A stretch of 64,000 nucleotides of DNA, taken from positions 1 to 64,000 of the forward strand of contig NZ_JBLOOT010000014.1 of NCBI RefSeq assembly GCF_049800675.1. Reading direction: 5' to 3'. This document shows, in pieces, positions 7,606-15,808 of this stretch; positions within the stretch are counted from its first letter, which is position 1; every line of letters starts with the position of its first letter. The translations under genes and the position numbers were made by a program. The notes beneath the pieces were generated by a model. It was not told the DNA's origin. It was given only the letters and a program-made list of their open reading frames with translations, and ran no database searches. This DNA comes from Cauispirillum nitrogeniifigens. GTDB lineage: Bacteria; Pseudomonadota; Alphaproteobacteria; Rhodospirillales; Rhodospirillaceae.

Positions 7606-9110
7606 CCCAGCATCTCCTCAAGCTCGGCCATGTCCTGGGCAATCTCGGCGTGGAGGGCCTTCATGCGGGCGAGGATCTCCTGGGGCGGGTCGTACTGCTC
7701 TTCCTGATGCACGGTTTCCCGGTAGCGGGACAGGGAGAGGTCGTATTTCTGGGCCCGGATGTCGTCGGCGGGGACGAAGAACGCCTTGCCGGTGCGGTCG
7801 GTGTCCTGGGCCGGGTTGCGGGCCTTCCAGCGGGCCAGGGCGTCGGGCAGGTCGTTGGCCGCGACCGGGTCGCGCTTGTCATCCAGGGAAAAGCCGTCGG
7901 CCTGGACGTCGTAGAAGAAGACGTTGTCCGTGCGCCCGCCCTTGGTGAACACCAGGATGCCGGTGGACACCCCGGCATAGGGCTTGAACACGCCCGAGGG
8001 CAGGGAGATGACGGCCTCCAGCTGGTTCTCGTCCAGCAGCATCTTGCGCAGTTCCTGGTGCGCCTTGCTGGAGCCGAACAGGACGCCGTCGGGCACGATG
8101 GTTGCCGACCGGCCGCCCAGCTTGAGCATCTGGAGGATGAGGACGACGAACAGCAGCTCCGTCTTCTTGGTCTTCACCTTGGCCAGCAGGGCGGGGTGGA
8201 CGTCCTCGTAGTCCAGGCTGCCCTTGAAGGGCGGGTTGGCAAGGATGACGTCCAGGGACTCCTTGGCGTGGCGGGGGAACTTGTCGGGGAAGCTGTTGGA
8301 CAGGGTGTCCTGATAGTGGATGTCCGGGGCCTCCACGCCGTGCAGCATCAGGTTCATGGAGGCGATGCGGAGCATGGTGCTGTCGAAGTCGAAGCCGTGG
8401 AACATGCCCTGGCGGATGTGGGCGCGGTGCGGCTCCAGCAGATCGCCGGTGAAGGTCCTGTTGCCCTCGGCATCGACCATCACGCCCTGGGGCGAGGTGT
8501 AGGTTTCCAGCAGATAGTCCATCACCCCGACCAGGAAGCCGCCGGTGCCGCACGCCGGGTCGCCGATGGTTTCCCTGGGCGTCGGCTCCAGCAACTCGGC
8601 CATGAAGCGGATGATGTGGCGCGGCGTGCGGAACTGGCCGTTGATGCCCGCCGTGGTCAGCTTGGACAGCAGGTATTCGTACAGGTCGCCCTTGGTGTCG
8701 GAGCGGCCCAGCGGCAGGGCGTCGATCATGTTGACGGCGGACACCAGCAGGCTGGGCTTCTGGATGAGGAGCTGGGCGTCCTTCATGTACTCGCCGAAGG
8801 TTGCGCCATCGACGGCGGTGGTGCGGAAGTGCGGGAACACCCCGTCGCGGACCAGGGGCAGCATCTCCGCCGCGCCCAGGTTCTTGAACTGCGACCACCG
8901 CAGATGCTGCTGATCGGGACCGAACAGGCGCCGGAAGTCGCCGCCGCTGAGGGACGCCTTGCGCTCGTTCTTCTGTTCGGTCATGTCGAGCAGGCGGGCG
9001 AACATCAGGAAGGTGATCTGTTCGATGACGGTCAGCGGGTTGGTGATGCCGCCGGTCCAGAATTCTTCCCACAGCTTGTCGATGCGGCCGCGCAGTTCGC
9101 CGGTGATCAT
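7602..9110 (-). CDS. hsdM: Type I restriction-modification methyltransferase HsdM
   Basis: A 502-residue N6-adenine methyltransferase. The N-terminal helical HsdM domain spans about residues 1-130. The AdoMet-binding motif I is DPACGTGGF (184-192) and the catalytic motif IV is NPPF (292-295), both intact. It modifies the site chosen by HsdS and is required for restriction by HsdR. It lies between hsdR and hsdS with 4-base overlaps on both sides, so the complex is made from one tightly coupled transcript. Length is normal for the family and no disruption is seen. Confidence 0.95.
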   Translation of the reverse strand: MITGELRGRIDKLWEEFWTGGITNPLTVIEQITFLMFARLLDMTEQKNERKASLSGGDFRRLFGPDQQHLRWSQFKNLGAAEMLPLVRDGVFPHFRTTAVDGATFGEYMKDAQLLIQKPSLLVSAVNMIDALPLGRSDTKGDLYEYLLSKLTTAGINGQFRTPRHIIRFMAELLEPTPRETIGDPACGTGGFLVGVMDYLLETYTSPQGVMVDAEGNRTFTGDLLEPHRAHIRQGMFHGFDFDSTMLRIASMNLMLHGVEAPDIHYQDTLSNSFPDKFPRHAKESLDVILANPPFKGSLDYEDVHPALLAKVKTKKTELLFVVLILQMLKLGGRSATIVPDGVLFGSSKAHQELRKMLLDENQLEAVISLPSGVFKPYAGVSTGILVFTKGGRTDNVFFYDVQADGFSLDDKRDPVAANDLPDALARWKARNPAQDTDRTGKAFFVPADDIRAQKYDLSLSRYRETVHQEEQYDPPQEILARMKALHAEIAQDMAELEEMLG

Positions 9111-12100
9111 GGGGTAGCCATTTCCTCGGGTTGGGGCAGGAAGGACTTGATGACGGCCAGCAGGTCATTGCGCTGGGTCTCGCTGGGGAATACGCCGAAT
9201 ATCCCCTCCTCATCAAGGACCGTGAAGGGGCTGTCGGCAAGGCGGTCGAGGGCGATGGCGCCGTTCTGGGCGATATGGTTTTGAAGCAGTTGGAGGAACT
9301 GCGTCTGGGCGGCGGTCAGGCCGGGATAGGTCTGGACGAAGTGGGTGAAGTGCGCCTTCACCGCGTCCGGGTCCATGCCGACAATCTGGCGGATGATGAC
9401 GTCCAGGCGGCCCGCCGTTTCCGGGTAGAACTCGGCCAGGACGGACAGGTCGACGTCAGGGTGGCGGGTCAGCACCAGGGACACCAGGGTCTCCAGGTCG
9501 GCCGGGGTGACGGGCTGGCCGGCGCGGATCTTCTTCAGGACCGGGTCGGTGGCGAACAGCTCGGCCAGGGCCTCCTCCACTCGTGCGCGGTAGGCGGCAA
9601 GGTCCACGGACTTGAGGTTCGAGGTTCGCTGTCCGGTGTGGATGAGGTGTTCCTCCTCGGCGATGTCATAAACTTGGGCCTTGGCCGGCTCCGGCCCCGT
9701 GCCGCCCTGGCGGTAGCGCATGATGTCGCGCAGGTCCTGGCGCAACTCCTCCAGCTGGGCGGCGGTGACGGCTTCCCAGAAGGGCGGGGACTTGACCTTC
9801 TTGATCGCCTCGGCCTTGGCCTTGACCTGGTTGAGGTTGACCTGAAGCGCGTTGACGGCGTTGACCATCAGGCCCTTGTGGTTCTGGAACTCGGCCGACT
9901 TGCGCAGCAGGGCGTCCTGCATGGTCGTCACCAGCAGGTCGAACGTCAGGGCCTCAGTATGGCCCCGGACGTTGACCCACTGCATCAGCGGGGCGATGCG
10001 CGACCGCAGCGCCATCTGCGTGGCCGGGGAGAAGTCGGCGATGACGCCGTCCTGGAGGACCGTCTGGACGTCCTGCCACTTCTCGCGGACGGTGATGCTG
10101 GTGTCGGGCAGGGCGCGGACGTCGGCCTCGATCAGCTTCACGGTGGCGTTGAAGGTGTCCAGGTCCATCTCGTTCAGGGCCGTGGCCGCCAGGGTCACGC
10201 GGGCCTCGAACAGGCGCTGCATCAGGGACTTGGCGGCCGTCGGCTCGGCCTCGGGCTTGTCCTGCTCGAAGTATTCGAAGTTGCCCCAGTGGTCGAAGAT
10301 GCGGAACACCTTCTTGTCCTGGCCGGGACCGAACAGGTTGGGGCACAGGCGGGTGCCGCGCCCGATCATCTGCCAGAACTTGACCTTGGACTTGACCGGC
10401 TTGGCGAAGACCAGGTTGAGGATCTCCGGCACGTCGATGCCGGTGTCGAGCATGTCCACCGAAATGGCGATGGTCAGCTCTTTGTTGCTGCCCATGCCCT
10501 TGAAGTCGTCGATCAGGCTTTCGGCGCGGGGGTTGTAGTTGTCAATGACCTGGCAGAATTTCCCGCCGTACTGGGGGTACATCTCGTTGAAGAGCTTTTC
10601 CAGCAGCACGGCGTGGTCGTGGTTGCGGGCGAAGATGATTGACTTGCCGGGGACCTGGCCGGTGGCGTCGCGCAGCCCGTTGTCCATCAGGTTGCGCAGG
10701 ATCAGCCGCTCGGTGTCCTTGTTGAAGACCTGCTTGCTCAGGGCCTCGGCGCCGTGGTCCAGTTCATCGGGGTCGATGCCGTCTTCCTCGACCTGCTGGC
10801 GCTGCTCCTCCGAGAGTTCAGAGTACTTGATGCCGTCGCGCAGGAACTGGGTGGTGTGGCTGTAGACCTCGTAGGGGGTCAGCCATTTTTCCTCGATGGC
10901 GCGCTCCAGGGAGTAGGCCGCCGTGGCGTCCTGGTCATGGCAGCCGAACAGGCTGAAGGTGTTGCGGGCGATGAACTCCACGGGCGTGGCGGTCAGGCCG
11001 ACCTGGAGGGCGTCGAAGTAGCGGAAGATGTCGCCGTAGACGTTGTAGATGCTGCGGTGGCTTTCATCGGCGATGACGAGGTCGAAGAAGCCCACGTCGA
11101 AGCTTTGGAACACGTTCATCATGGACGGGTAGGTCGCCACATAGATGCGCTTGTTCCGGTCCTTGGCGGTGGCGCTGTTGACCACGGCCAGCGGCTCGGC
11201 CAGCAGGTCGGTGAACGCGTTCTTGGCCTGCTTGCGCAGTTCGTTGCGGTCGCACAGGAACAGCACCCGCTTGACCCACTTGGCGCGGATGAGCAGGTCG
11301 GCCAGGGCGACGGCCACGCGGGTCTTGCCGGTGCCGGTGGCCTGGACGACCAGGGCCTTGGTCTTCTTCTTGGCGAAGGTCTCGGTGACGCGCTTGATGG
11401 TCTCGATCTGGTAGAGGCGCCCGGCGATGGACGGGTTGACGGTCAGGCTGTCCAGGGGCTGGCGGTTGGTGCGCTGGAACTTCACCAGATGCTGAAGGCT
11501 GTCCTTGGAGTAGAAACCGAACAGCTGGCGCGGCGCGTAGTTCTGGGCGTCGTCCCACAGCCAGATGTCATAGCCGTTGGTGTAGAAGATGGCCGGACGC
11601 AGGCCGTGCTTCTTCTCCAGGGCGTCGGCGTACAGCTTGGCTTGCGTCCGCCCGGCGTCGGCCCCGACGGAGGTCTTCTTGGCTTCGATGACCGCCAGCG
11701 GCTTGCCGTCGTCGTCCCACAGCACATAGTCGGCGTAGCCGATGCCCGACGTCGTGGGCTGGCCGGAGACTTCGACCTCCTGCCCGACCTCCGGGGTGTT
11801 CACGCCGGGGGCGCCGACATTCCAACCGGCATCGGCCAGGGCGACGTCGATTAGCCGGCGGCGGGTGGTGGCTTCGTCGAACTTGAGGGCGTCGGCGGCC
11901 TGCTGCCCCTTGGCCTTAGTCTCGGCGCCGACCTCCAGGGCCGCGTAGGCCTGTTTCAGGGCGTCCCGCTCGGCGATCAGGGCGTCGAGCTGCTGCTCCT
12001 TCTCGGCCAGGGCGGCCTTGGCGGCATCAGTGTCCGCCGCCTTGGCCTCGGCGCGCGGGGCAATGGCCTGGAAGCGGGGGATGTCATCCGGGCGGCGGCT

Positions 12101-12472
12101 TAGGAAGCGCACCAGGAACCAGGCCCCCAGCATGTAGGCCTCTTCCAGCGCCCAGGCCGCGCGGCCGGATTGCACCGGCTGCCCGTGGGCCGCCTTGTTG
12201 CCTTCCTTGCGCAGGGCATGGAACTTGTCGAGGAGGACCTGGGGGACAGCCTGCTTGAACTGCGGGGCGGCCAGGAGGGCATCGAAGCTGACGTCCAGCG
12301 GCTTTTCCAGGCGCAGTTCCCAGTACACCGCCTTGGTCAGCTGCTCCCCGTAGATGCGCAGCTTGGTCAGGGCGCTGGCCGGGTCGGTGTGCAGGTAGTG
12401 TTCTGCGAAGCCGCCGAGGTCGGCCAACGCGGGCCGGTCCTTGCGCAGCATCTCAAAGTTGACTGACTGCAT
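9107..12472 (-). CDS. hsdR: Type I restriction enzyme HsdR (EcoEI-like)
   Basis: A 1,121-residue motor and nuclease subunit. The N-terminus resembles DUF4145 (about 1-130), then comes a charged coiled coil (about 145-195). The HsdR nuclease domain has a D...E-x-K centre (VIEAKKT, E263/K265) and a YADYVLWD block just before it. The SF2 translocase follows, with Walker A ATGTGKT (near 379-384), DESH (469-472) and the motif VI-like QMIGRGTRLCPN. The C-terminus is of the EcoEI_R type. I use ATG 12472 because GGAGGG precedes it; a GTG at 12490 is possible. All motifs look intact, so the system is probably active. Confidence 0.94.
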   Translation of the reverse strand: MQSVNFEMLRKDRPALADLGGFAEHYLHTDPASALTKLRIYGEQLTKAVYWELRLEKPLDVSFDALLAAPQFKQAVPQVLLDKFHALRKEGNKAAHGQPVQSGRAAWALEEAYMLGAWFLVRFLSRRPDDIPRFQAIAPRAEAKAADTDAAKAALAEKEQQLDALIAERDALKQAYAALEVGAETKAKGQQAADALKFDEATTRRRLIDVALADAGWNVGAPGVNTPEVGQEVEVSGQPTTSGIGYADYVLWDDDGKPLAVIEAKKTSVGADAGRTQAKLYADALEKKHGLRPAIFYTNGYDIWLWDDAQNYAPRQLFGFYSKDSLQHLVKFQRTNRQPLDSLTVNPSIAGRLYQIETIKRVTETFAKKKTKALVVQATGTGKTRVAVALADLLIRAKWVKRVLFLCDRNELRKQAKNAFTDLLAEPLAVVNSATAKDRNKRIYVATYPSMMNVFQSFDVGFFDLVIADESHRSIYNVYGDIFRYFDALQVGLTATPVEFIARNTFSLFGCHDQDATAAYSLERAIEEKWLTPYEVYSHTTQFLRDGIKYSELSEEQRQQVEEDGIDPDELDHGAEALSKQVFNKDTERLILRNLMDNGLRDATGQVPGKSIIFARNHDHAVLLEKLFNEMYPQYGGKFCQVIDNYNPRAESLIDDFKGMGSNKELTIAISVDMLDTGIDVPEILNLVFAKPVKSKVKFWQMIGRGTRLCPNLFGPGQDKKVFRIFDHWGNFEYFEQDKPEAEPTAAKSLMQRLFEARVTLAATALNEMDLDTFNATVKLIEADVRALPDTSITVREKWQDVQTVLQDGVIADFSPATQMALRSRIAPLMQWVNVRGHTEALTFDLLVTTMQDALLRKSAEFQNHKGLMVNAVNALQVNLNQVKAKAEAIKKVKSPPFWEAVTAAQLEELRQDLRDIMRYRQGGTGPEPAKAQVYDIAEEEHLIHTGQRTSNLKSVDLAAYRARVEEALAELFATDPVLKKIRAGQPVTPADLETLVSLVLTRHPDVDLSVLAEFYPETAGRLDVIIRQIVGMDPDAVKAHFTHFVQTYPGLTAAQTQFLQLLQNHIAQNGAIALDRLADSPFTVLDEEGIFGVFPSETQRNDLLAVIKSFLPQPEEMATP

Positions 12473-12722
12473 GGTCCCCCTCCGCTGCACCGACCCTACC
12501 CGCCATCGAACCGGCTGGCGAAAGAGTACGATCAGCTACCGGAAGAGGCAAGCGAGGCGGACCTGCCAGGGGCACAGGAGGTTGTCCCCTGCCGGACCCG
12601 CGGGGCAATTGGACGCAGCCAGATGCCAAAGTGTGTCATTCAGATGCCGGGGTGGGGCAGCAGAGCCCGCCAATGCCGCTTATTGAGCGTCGATGTCCGG
12701 CTTCCTCCCAACAGGGAAAAGA
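12473..12722. other. Right-end non-coding strip of the mobile element
   Basis: About 250 bases between hsdR and the attachment site without a convincing gene. It must contain the hsdR promoter on the minus strand. One hairpin with a 9-bp stem (one bulge) lies near 12567-12592. I see no clear consensus promoter. Confidence 0.4.
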
Positions 12723-12769
12723 GACTACGGATCAGGAGGTTAGGAGTTCGAATCTTCTCGGGCGCGCCA
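12723..12769 (+). repeat. attR: 3' half of a tRNA-Arg(ACG) gene
   Basis: From GACTACGGATCAGG to the encoded CCA this is exactly the 3' part of a tRNA. The anticodon loop CTACGGA carries anticodon ACG. The 3' anticodon arm TCAGG, a 5-nt variable loop, a T stem AGGAG/CTTCT around TTCGAAT, acceptor strand CGGGCGC, discriminator G and CCA follow. No D-arm or 5' acceptor strand precedes it, so it is not a functional tRNA. Integrases that enter tRNA genes leave such copies at the far end of the element. The intact tRNA-Arg should sit left of this window. Confidence 0.8.
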
Positions 12770-12773
12770 CTCT

Positions 12774-12806
12774 AAGGGCTTGAAAGCGAACAGCTTTCAA
12801 GCCCTT
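12774..12806. terminator. Intrinsic terminator after the tRNA 3' end
   Basis: A perfect 14-bp stem (12774-12787 with 12793-12806, loop GAACA), four bases after the tRNA-derived CCA, with a short T-rich tail. It is probably the original tRNA terminator and also faces the end of the esterase gene. Confidence 0.8.
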
Positions 12807-12844
12807 TCCATTTGCGGCCCAGGGATGGCCCGATGCGCCGCCCC

Positions 12845-14053
12845 TTAGCGTAGCGGCGGCTGCTCCAGGAAAAAGCGCGCGAACTCGCGGGCGGCGTCGG
12901 GGCCGCGGGGGTCGGTGTAGGACCCTGCGGGGGTGCCGCCGGCCCAGGCGTGGCCGGCGCCGTGGATGGTCCAGTGCTCGCAGTGGGCGCGGCCGTCGGG
13001 GGTGGCGTGGACGGTCCGGCTGTAGGCCAGGCCGCCCGGCGCGGTGCCTCGGTGCGTGGTCTGGTCGAGCCCGGCCGCCGCCGCGGTGGCCTGGCCGACC
13101 ACCGCGTCGGCATTGGCGGAACTGACGGTGTGGTCCATGTCGCCGTGGAAGACGATCGTCGGCACGGTCAAGCGGTGCGCGGCGGTGCCGGCGGCCGGAC
13201 CCTGGCGCATGGCGGTGAAGGCTGACGGGATGTCGCTGGCCGCCCCCAGGGGCAGGCCCGAATGCACGCCGATGCCGGCGAACAGGTCGGGATAGGCGGC
13301 GCCGACGATCGCCGCAGCAGCCCCCCCGGCGGACAGCCCGGCGATGTAGATACGCCCCGCGTCGACCTCGTGCTCACGCTGGACCTGGCGGACAATGCCG
13401 GCGATCAGCGACGGCTCGCCGCGATCACGGCCCTGGTCCTGCGGGCTGAACCAGTTCCAGCACCGCTGCGGGTTCGCCGATGCCGGCTGCTCTGGATAGA
13501 CGACCAGCAGGCCATGCTCCTCGGCCACCGCGTTCATCCCGGTTCCGGCGGCGAAGTCGTCGGGGTTCTGGGTGCAGCCGTGCAGCATGACGACCAGCGG
13601 GCGGGGTCCGGCGGGCCGGTTGGCCGGCGTGTAGAGCTTGTAGGAGCGGGAGCCGGCGGCCCCGGAGTGGGCCGCGGTGTCGAAACGGGCGCCTTCGGGC
13701 AGGGGAGGAGCCGGCGCGCGGACGCCACCGCCCAGGCCACCCAGGCCACCCAGGCCGTTCTTCATCAGCCCCTTGCCCTCGGCAAGGCGCCGCAGGGTCT
13801 CGCCAAGGCCGGCACGGGGCCGGGCGGTGGTGGTTGACGCGGCGCCAGAGGTGGCGCCAGAGGCGGAGCGGGGGCCGTCCACCACCCTGAACTCGGCGTC
13901 GAGAACCTTCGGCCCGGCAAAGGGAGCGGGTTGCGGCGCGCGGCCGCCCACCCCACCCAGGGTGCGCTGGATGAGCGCCGTCGCCTCGGCCAGCTTGCCG
14001 GCTTGGGTCAGGCGAGCGGCTTCGAACATGTCGGGGGGCATGGCATAGGTCAT
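12845..14053 (-). CDS. PHB depolymerase-family esterase
   Basis: A 402-residue alpha/beta hydrolase of the Esterase_phd / polyhydroxybutyrate depolymerase family. A helical N-terminus (MPPDMFEAARLTQAGKLAEA) and a Pro/Gly-rich linker precede the catalytic domain from about residue 130. The oxyanion strand is VVMLHGCTQNP and the nucleophile is S241 in GLSAGG. The acid is in the FHGDMDHTV region and the His in GAGHAWAGG. There is no signal peptide, so it would act inside the cell on storage polymer granules or short esters. Start 14053 has AAAGG upstream. It follows the RHH regulator gene on the same strand, suggesting control by it. Confidence 0.85.
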   Translation of the reverse strand: MTYAMPPDMFEAARLTQAGKLAEATALIQRTLGGVGGRAPQPAPFAGPKVLDAEFRVVDGPRSASGATSGAASTTTARPRAGLGETLRRLAEGKGLMKNGLGGLGGLGGGVRAPAPPLPEGARFDTAAHSGAAGSRSYKLYTPANRPAGPRPLVVMLHGCTQNPDDFAAGTGMNAVAEEHGLLVVYPEQPASANPQRCWNWFSPQDQGRDRGEPSLIAGIVRQVQREHEVDAGRIYIAGLSAGGAAAAIVGAAYPDLFAGIGVHSGLPLGAASDIPSAFTAMRQGPAAGTAAHRLTVPTIVFHGDMDHTVSSANADAVVGQATAAAAGLDQTTHRGTAPGGLAYSRTVHATPDGRAHCEHWTIHGAGHAWAGGTPAGSYTDPRGPDAAREFARFFLEQPPLR

Positions 14054-14104
14054 AGCAAACCTTTCAGGCTCACCGGCAGGGTGAGCAGGGGGGAGCAGAA
14101 ACAT

Positions 14105-14494
14105 TCAGCGGATGCGGTCGCCGAGGGCGGCCTTGACGGCGGGGCTGGCACGGAGCGTCCCCAGGACGCTGAGAGAGGCGATGGTGTCCCGCGCCAGGTC
14201 TGCGGGAACGTCTTCGGCAATGGTGGCGAGGCCGAGGACGCGGATGTCCAGCATCTCGCCGGCGGCTCGCACCGCCTCCAGATCCTGGCGGCTGAAGTGC
14301 CGCAGGCCCAGGTCGACGCTGTTGCGGGTGACGACCTGACGAACGACAGGCTCGTGGCGGTCGATCTGGTTGCGGATGGCGGTGCGGATGAAGTCCGTGC
14401 GGTTGGAGTAGAACCCCTCCTGCACCAAAAGGTCGATGTGGCCCAGGTCCACGAATCCCAGGTTGATCGTGATCTTCTCGCTGTCGGCCGCCAT
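14105..14494 (-). CDS. Ribbon-helix-helix (CopG-type) transcriptional regulator
   Basis: A 129-residue protein with an N-terminal ribbon-helix-helix: KITINLGFVDL is the DNA-contacting strand, followed by a helix pair (HIDLLVQEGFYSNRTDFIRTAIRNQI). The rest, about 80 residues, is helical with no recognised effector domain. It lies directly upstream of the PHB-type esterase in the same direction. Three evenly spaced heptamers lie at its own promoter, just ahead of the start codon (next entry). Autoregulation and control of polyhydroxyalkanoate turnover are inferred from this. Start 14494 chosen because GGATGG lies at a suitable distance. Confidence 0.83.
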   Translation of the reverse strand: MAADSEKITINLGFVDLGHIDLLVQEGFYSNRTDFIRTAIRNQIDRHEPVVRQVVTRNSVDLGLRHFSRQDLEAVRAAGEMLDIRVLGLATIAEDVPADLARDTIASLSVLGTLRASPAVKAALGDRIR

Positions 14495-14499
14495 CTCTT

Positions 14500-14530
14500 T
14501 ACCATCCTTCCACCATCCCGCTGGATGGTA
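14500..14530. promoter_or_regulatory. Operator array: three heptamers at 11-bp spacing
   Basis: ACCATCC occurs at 14501-14507 and 14512-14518 and its complement GGATGGT at 14523-14529. The start-to-start distance is 11 bp each time, about one helical turn. The outer copies extend to an 8-bp inverted repeat. The array sits directly ahead of the RHH start codon, as expected for a binding site of a ribbon-helix-helix regulator. Confidence 0.65.
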
Positions 14531-14668
14531 GATGGGTCGCCACCGAGCGTCCCGCAAGTGCGAGCGATCAATCTTGGCACCGCAGCGTCCCTTGAGGGTG
14601 GCGCAAACGTTGCTGTCCTGGCCGAGGCCTCAATGCCGTCCCATTGTCCCGGTCCCGAGGAGTTCCCC

Positions 14669-15796
14669 ATGCGCATCGCCCAGGTCGCCCCGCTGTACGA
14701 GTCCGTTCCGCCACGATTTTACGGAGGCACCGAGCGTGTCGTCGCCGCCCTGTGCGACGCCCTCGTCGATCTTGGCCACGACGTCACCCTGTTCGCCAGC
14801 GGCGAAAGCAGCACAAAGGCCGCCCTGGCACCGGCCCGTGCCCGCGCCCTGCGCCTTGACGCGGGGCTGTCCTGCGACGTCGCCGCGCACCTGATGATGG
14901 TCGAACAGGTGTGGGAGCGGGCGGCGCAGTTCGACATGATCCACTTCCATATCGACTGCCTGCAAGTGCACCTGTGCCGCGACATCGCCCACAAGACCCT
15001 GACCACCCTGCACGGCCGCCTTGACCTGACGGACCTGCGGCCGTTCCTGATGCGGTGGCGGCAGTTCCCCCTGGTGTCCATCTCCAACCACCAGAGGCAA
15101 CCGGTCAGAGCGGCCAACTTCGCCGGCACGGTCTACCATGGGTTCCCCACCACCCAGTTCGACTTCACCGCGGCGCCCGAGGATGGCTACCTCGCCTTCC
15201 TGGGCCGGATCTCCCCGGAAAAGCGCGTCGATCGCGCCATCGAGATCACCACGCGGTCGGGTGTCCCGCTACGCATCGCCGCCAAGGTCGATGCCGTCGA
15301 TGCGACATATTTCCACACCACGATCGAACCGCTGCTCGACCATCCCTTGGTGGAGTTCATCGGCGAAATCGGCGACGACCAGAAGTCGGAGTTTCTCGGC
15401 AACGCCCGCGCCCTGCTGTTTCCCATCGACTGGCCGGAGCCCTTTGGGCTGGTGATGATCGAGGCCATGGCATGCGGCACGCCGGTCATCGCCTGGCCGC
15501 ACGGCGCCGTGCCGGAGGTCCTGGAGCATGGCGTCACCGGCTTCCTGGTCGAGGACGTGGAGGCGGCGGTCAAAGCAGTGTCCCAACTCGGCGCACTGGA
15601 CCGATCGCGCGTCCGGCAGGTCTTCGAGGAGCGCTTCTCGGCCCAGGCAATGGCGCGCGCGTACCTGGCGATCTACGAGCGCCTGACCGCCGAGCGGCAG
15701 CCCATGACGCCGCCGCATGTGCAGATGCCCGAACCCGGTGGCTCCGCTCCGTGGGTGGTCGCGGCCGCCTCCACGCCCCCAAGCCCGACCCTGTGA
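14669..15796 (+). CDS. Family 4 glycosyltransferase
   Basis: A 375-residue GT-B enzyme. The N-terminal domain shows the glycine-rich acceptor loop (PPRFYGGTERVVAAL) and the C-terminal GT4 domain has AFLGRISPEKRVDRAIEI and the donor-site signature PFGLVMIEAMACGTPVIA with its E-x7-E pattern. It transfers a nucleotide-activated sugar; the acceptor is unknown. GAGGAG lies before ATG 14669. The following gene, only 12 bases away, is a glycogen-debranching-type enzyme, so both may serve glycogen- or trehalose-like metabolism or stress carbohydrate synthesis. The C-terminal 20 residues are Pro/Ala-rich and probably disordered. Confidence 0.88.
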   Translation: MRIAQVAPLYESVPPRFYGGTERVVAALCDALVDLGHDVTLFASGESSTKAALAPARARALRLDAGLSCDVAAHLMMVEQVWERAAQFDMIHFHIDCLQVHLCRDIAHKTLTTLHGRLDLTDLRPFLMRWRQFPLVSISNHQRQPVRAANFAGTVYHGFPTTQFDFTAAPEDGYLAFLGRISPEKRVDRAIEITTRSGVPLRIAAKVDAVDATYFHTTIEPLLDHPLVEFIGEIGDDQKSEFLGNARALLFPIDWPEPFGLVMIEAMACGTPVIAWPHGAVPEVLEHGVTGFLVEDVEAAVKAVSQLGALDRSRVRQVFEERFSAQAMARAYLAIYERLTAERQPMTPPHVQMPEPGGSAPWVVAAASTPPSPTL

Positions 15797-15808
15797 GGCG
15801 CGGACGAC

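Noticed and set aside
7593..12466. Several long plus-strand frames across the hsd genes
   Set aside because: They are antisense to intact hsdM and hsdR; composition is Gly/Val/Gln-rich without motifs.
12690..12769. A complete tRNA gene
   Set aside because: The 5' acceptor strand, D-arm and 5' anticodon strand are missing; only the 3' half is present.
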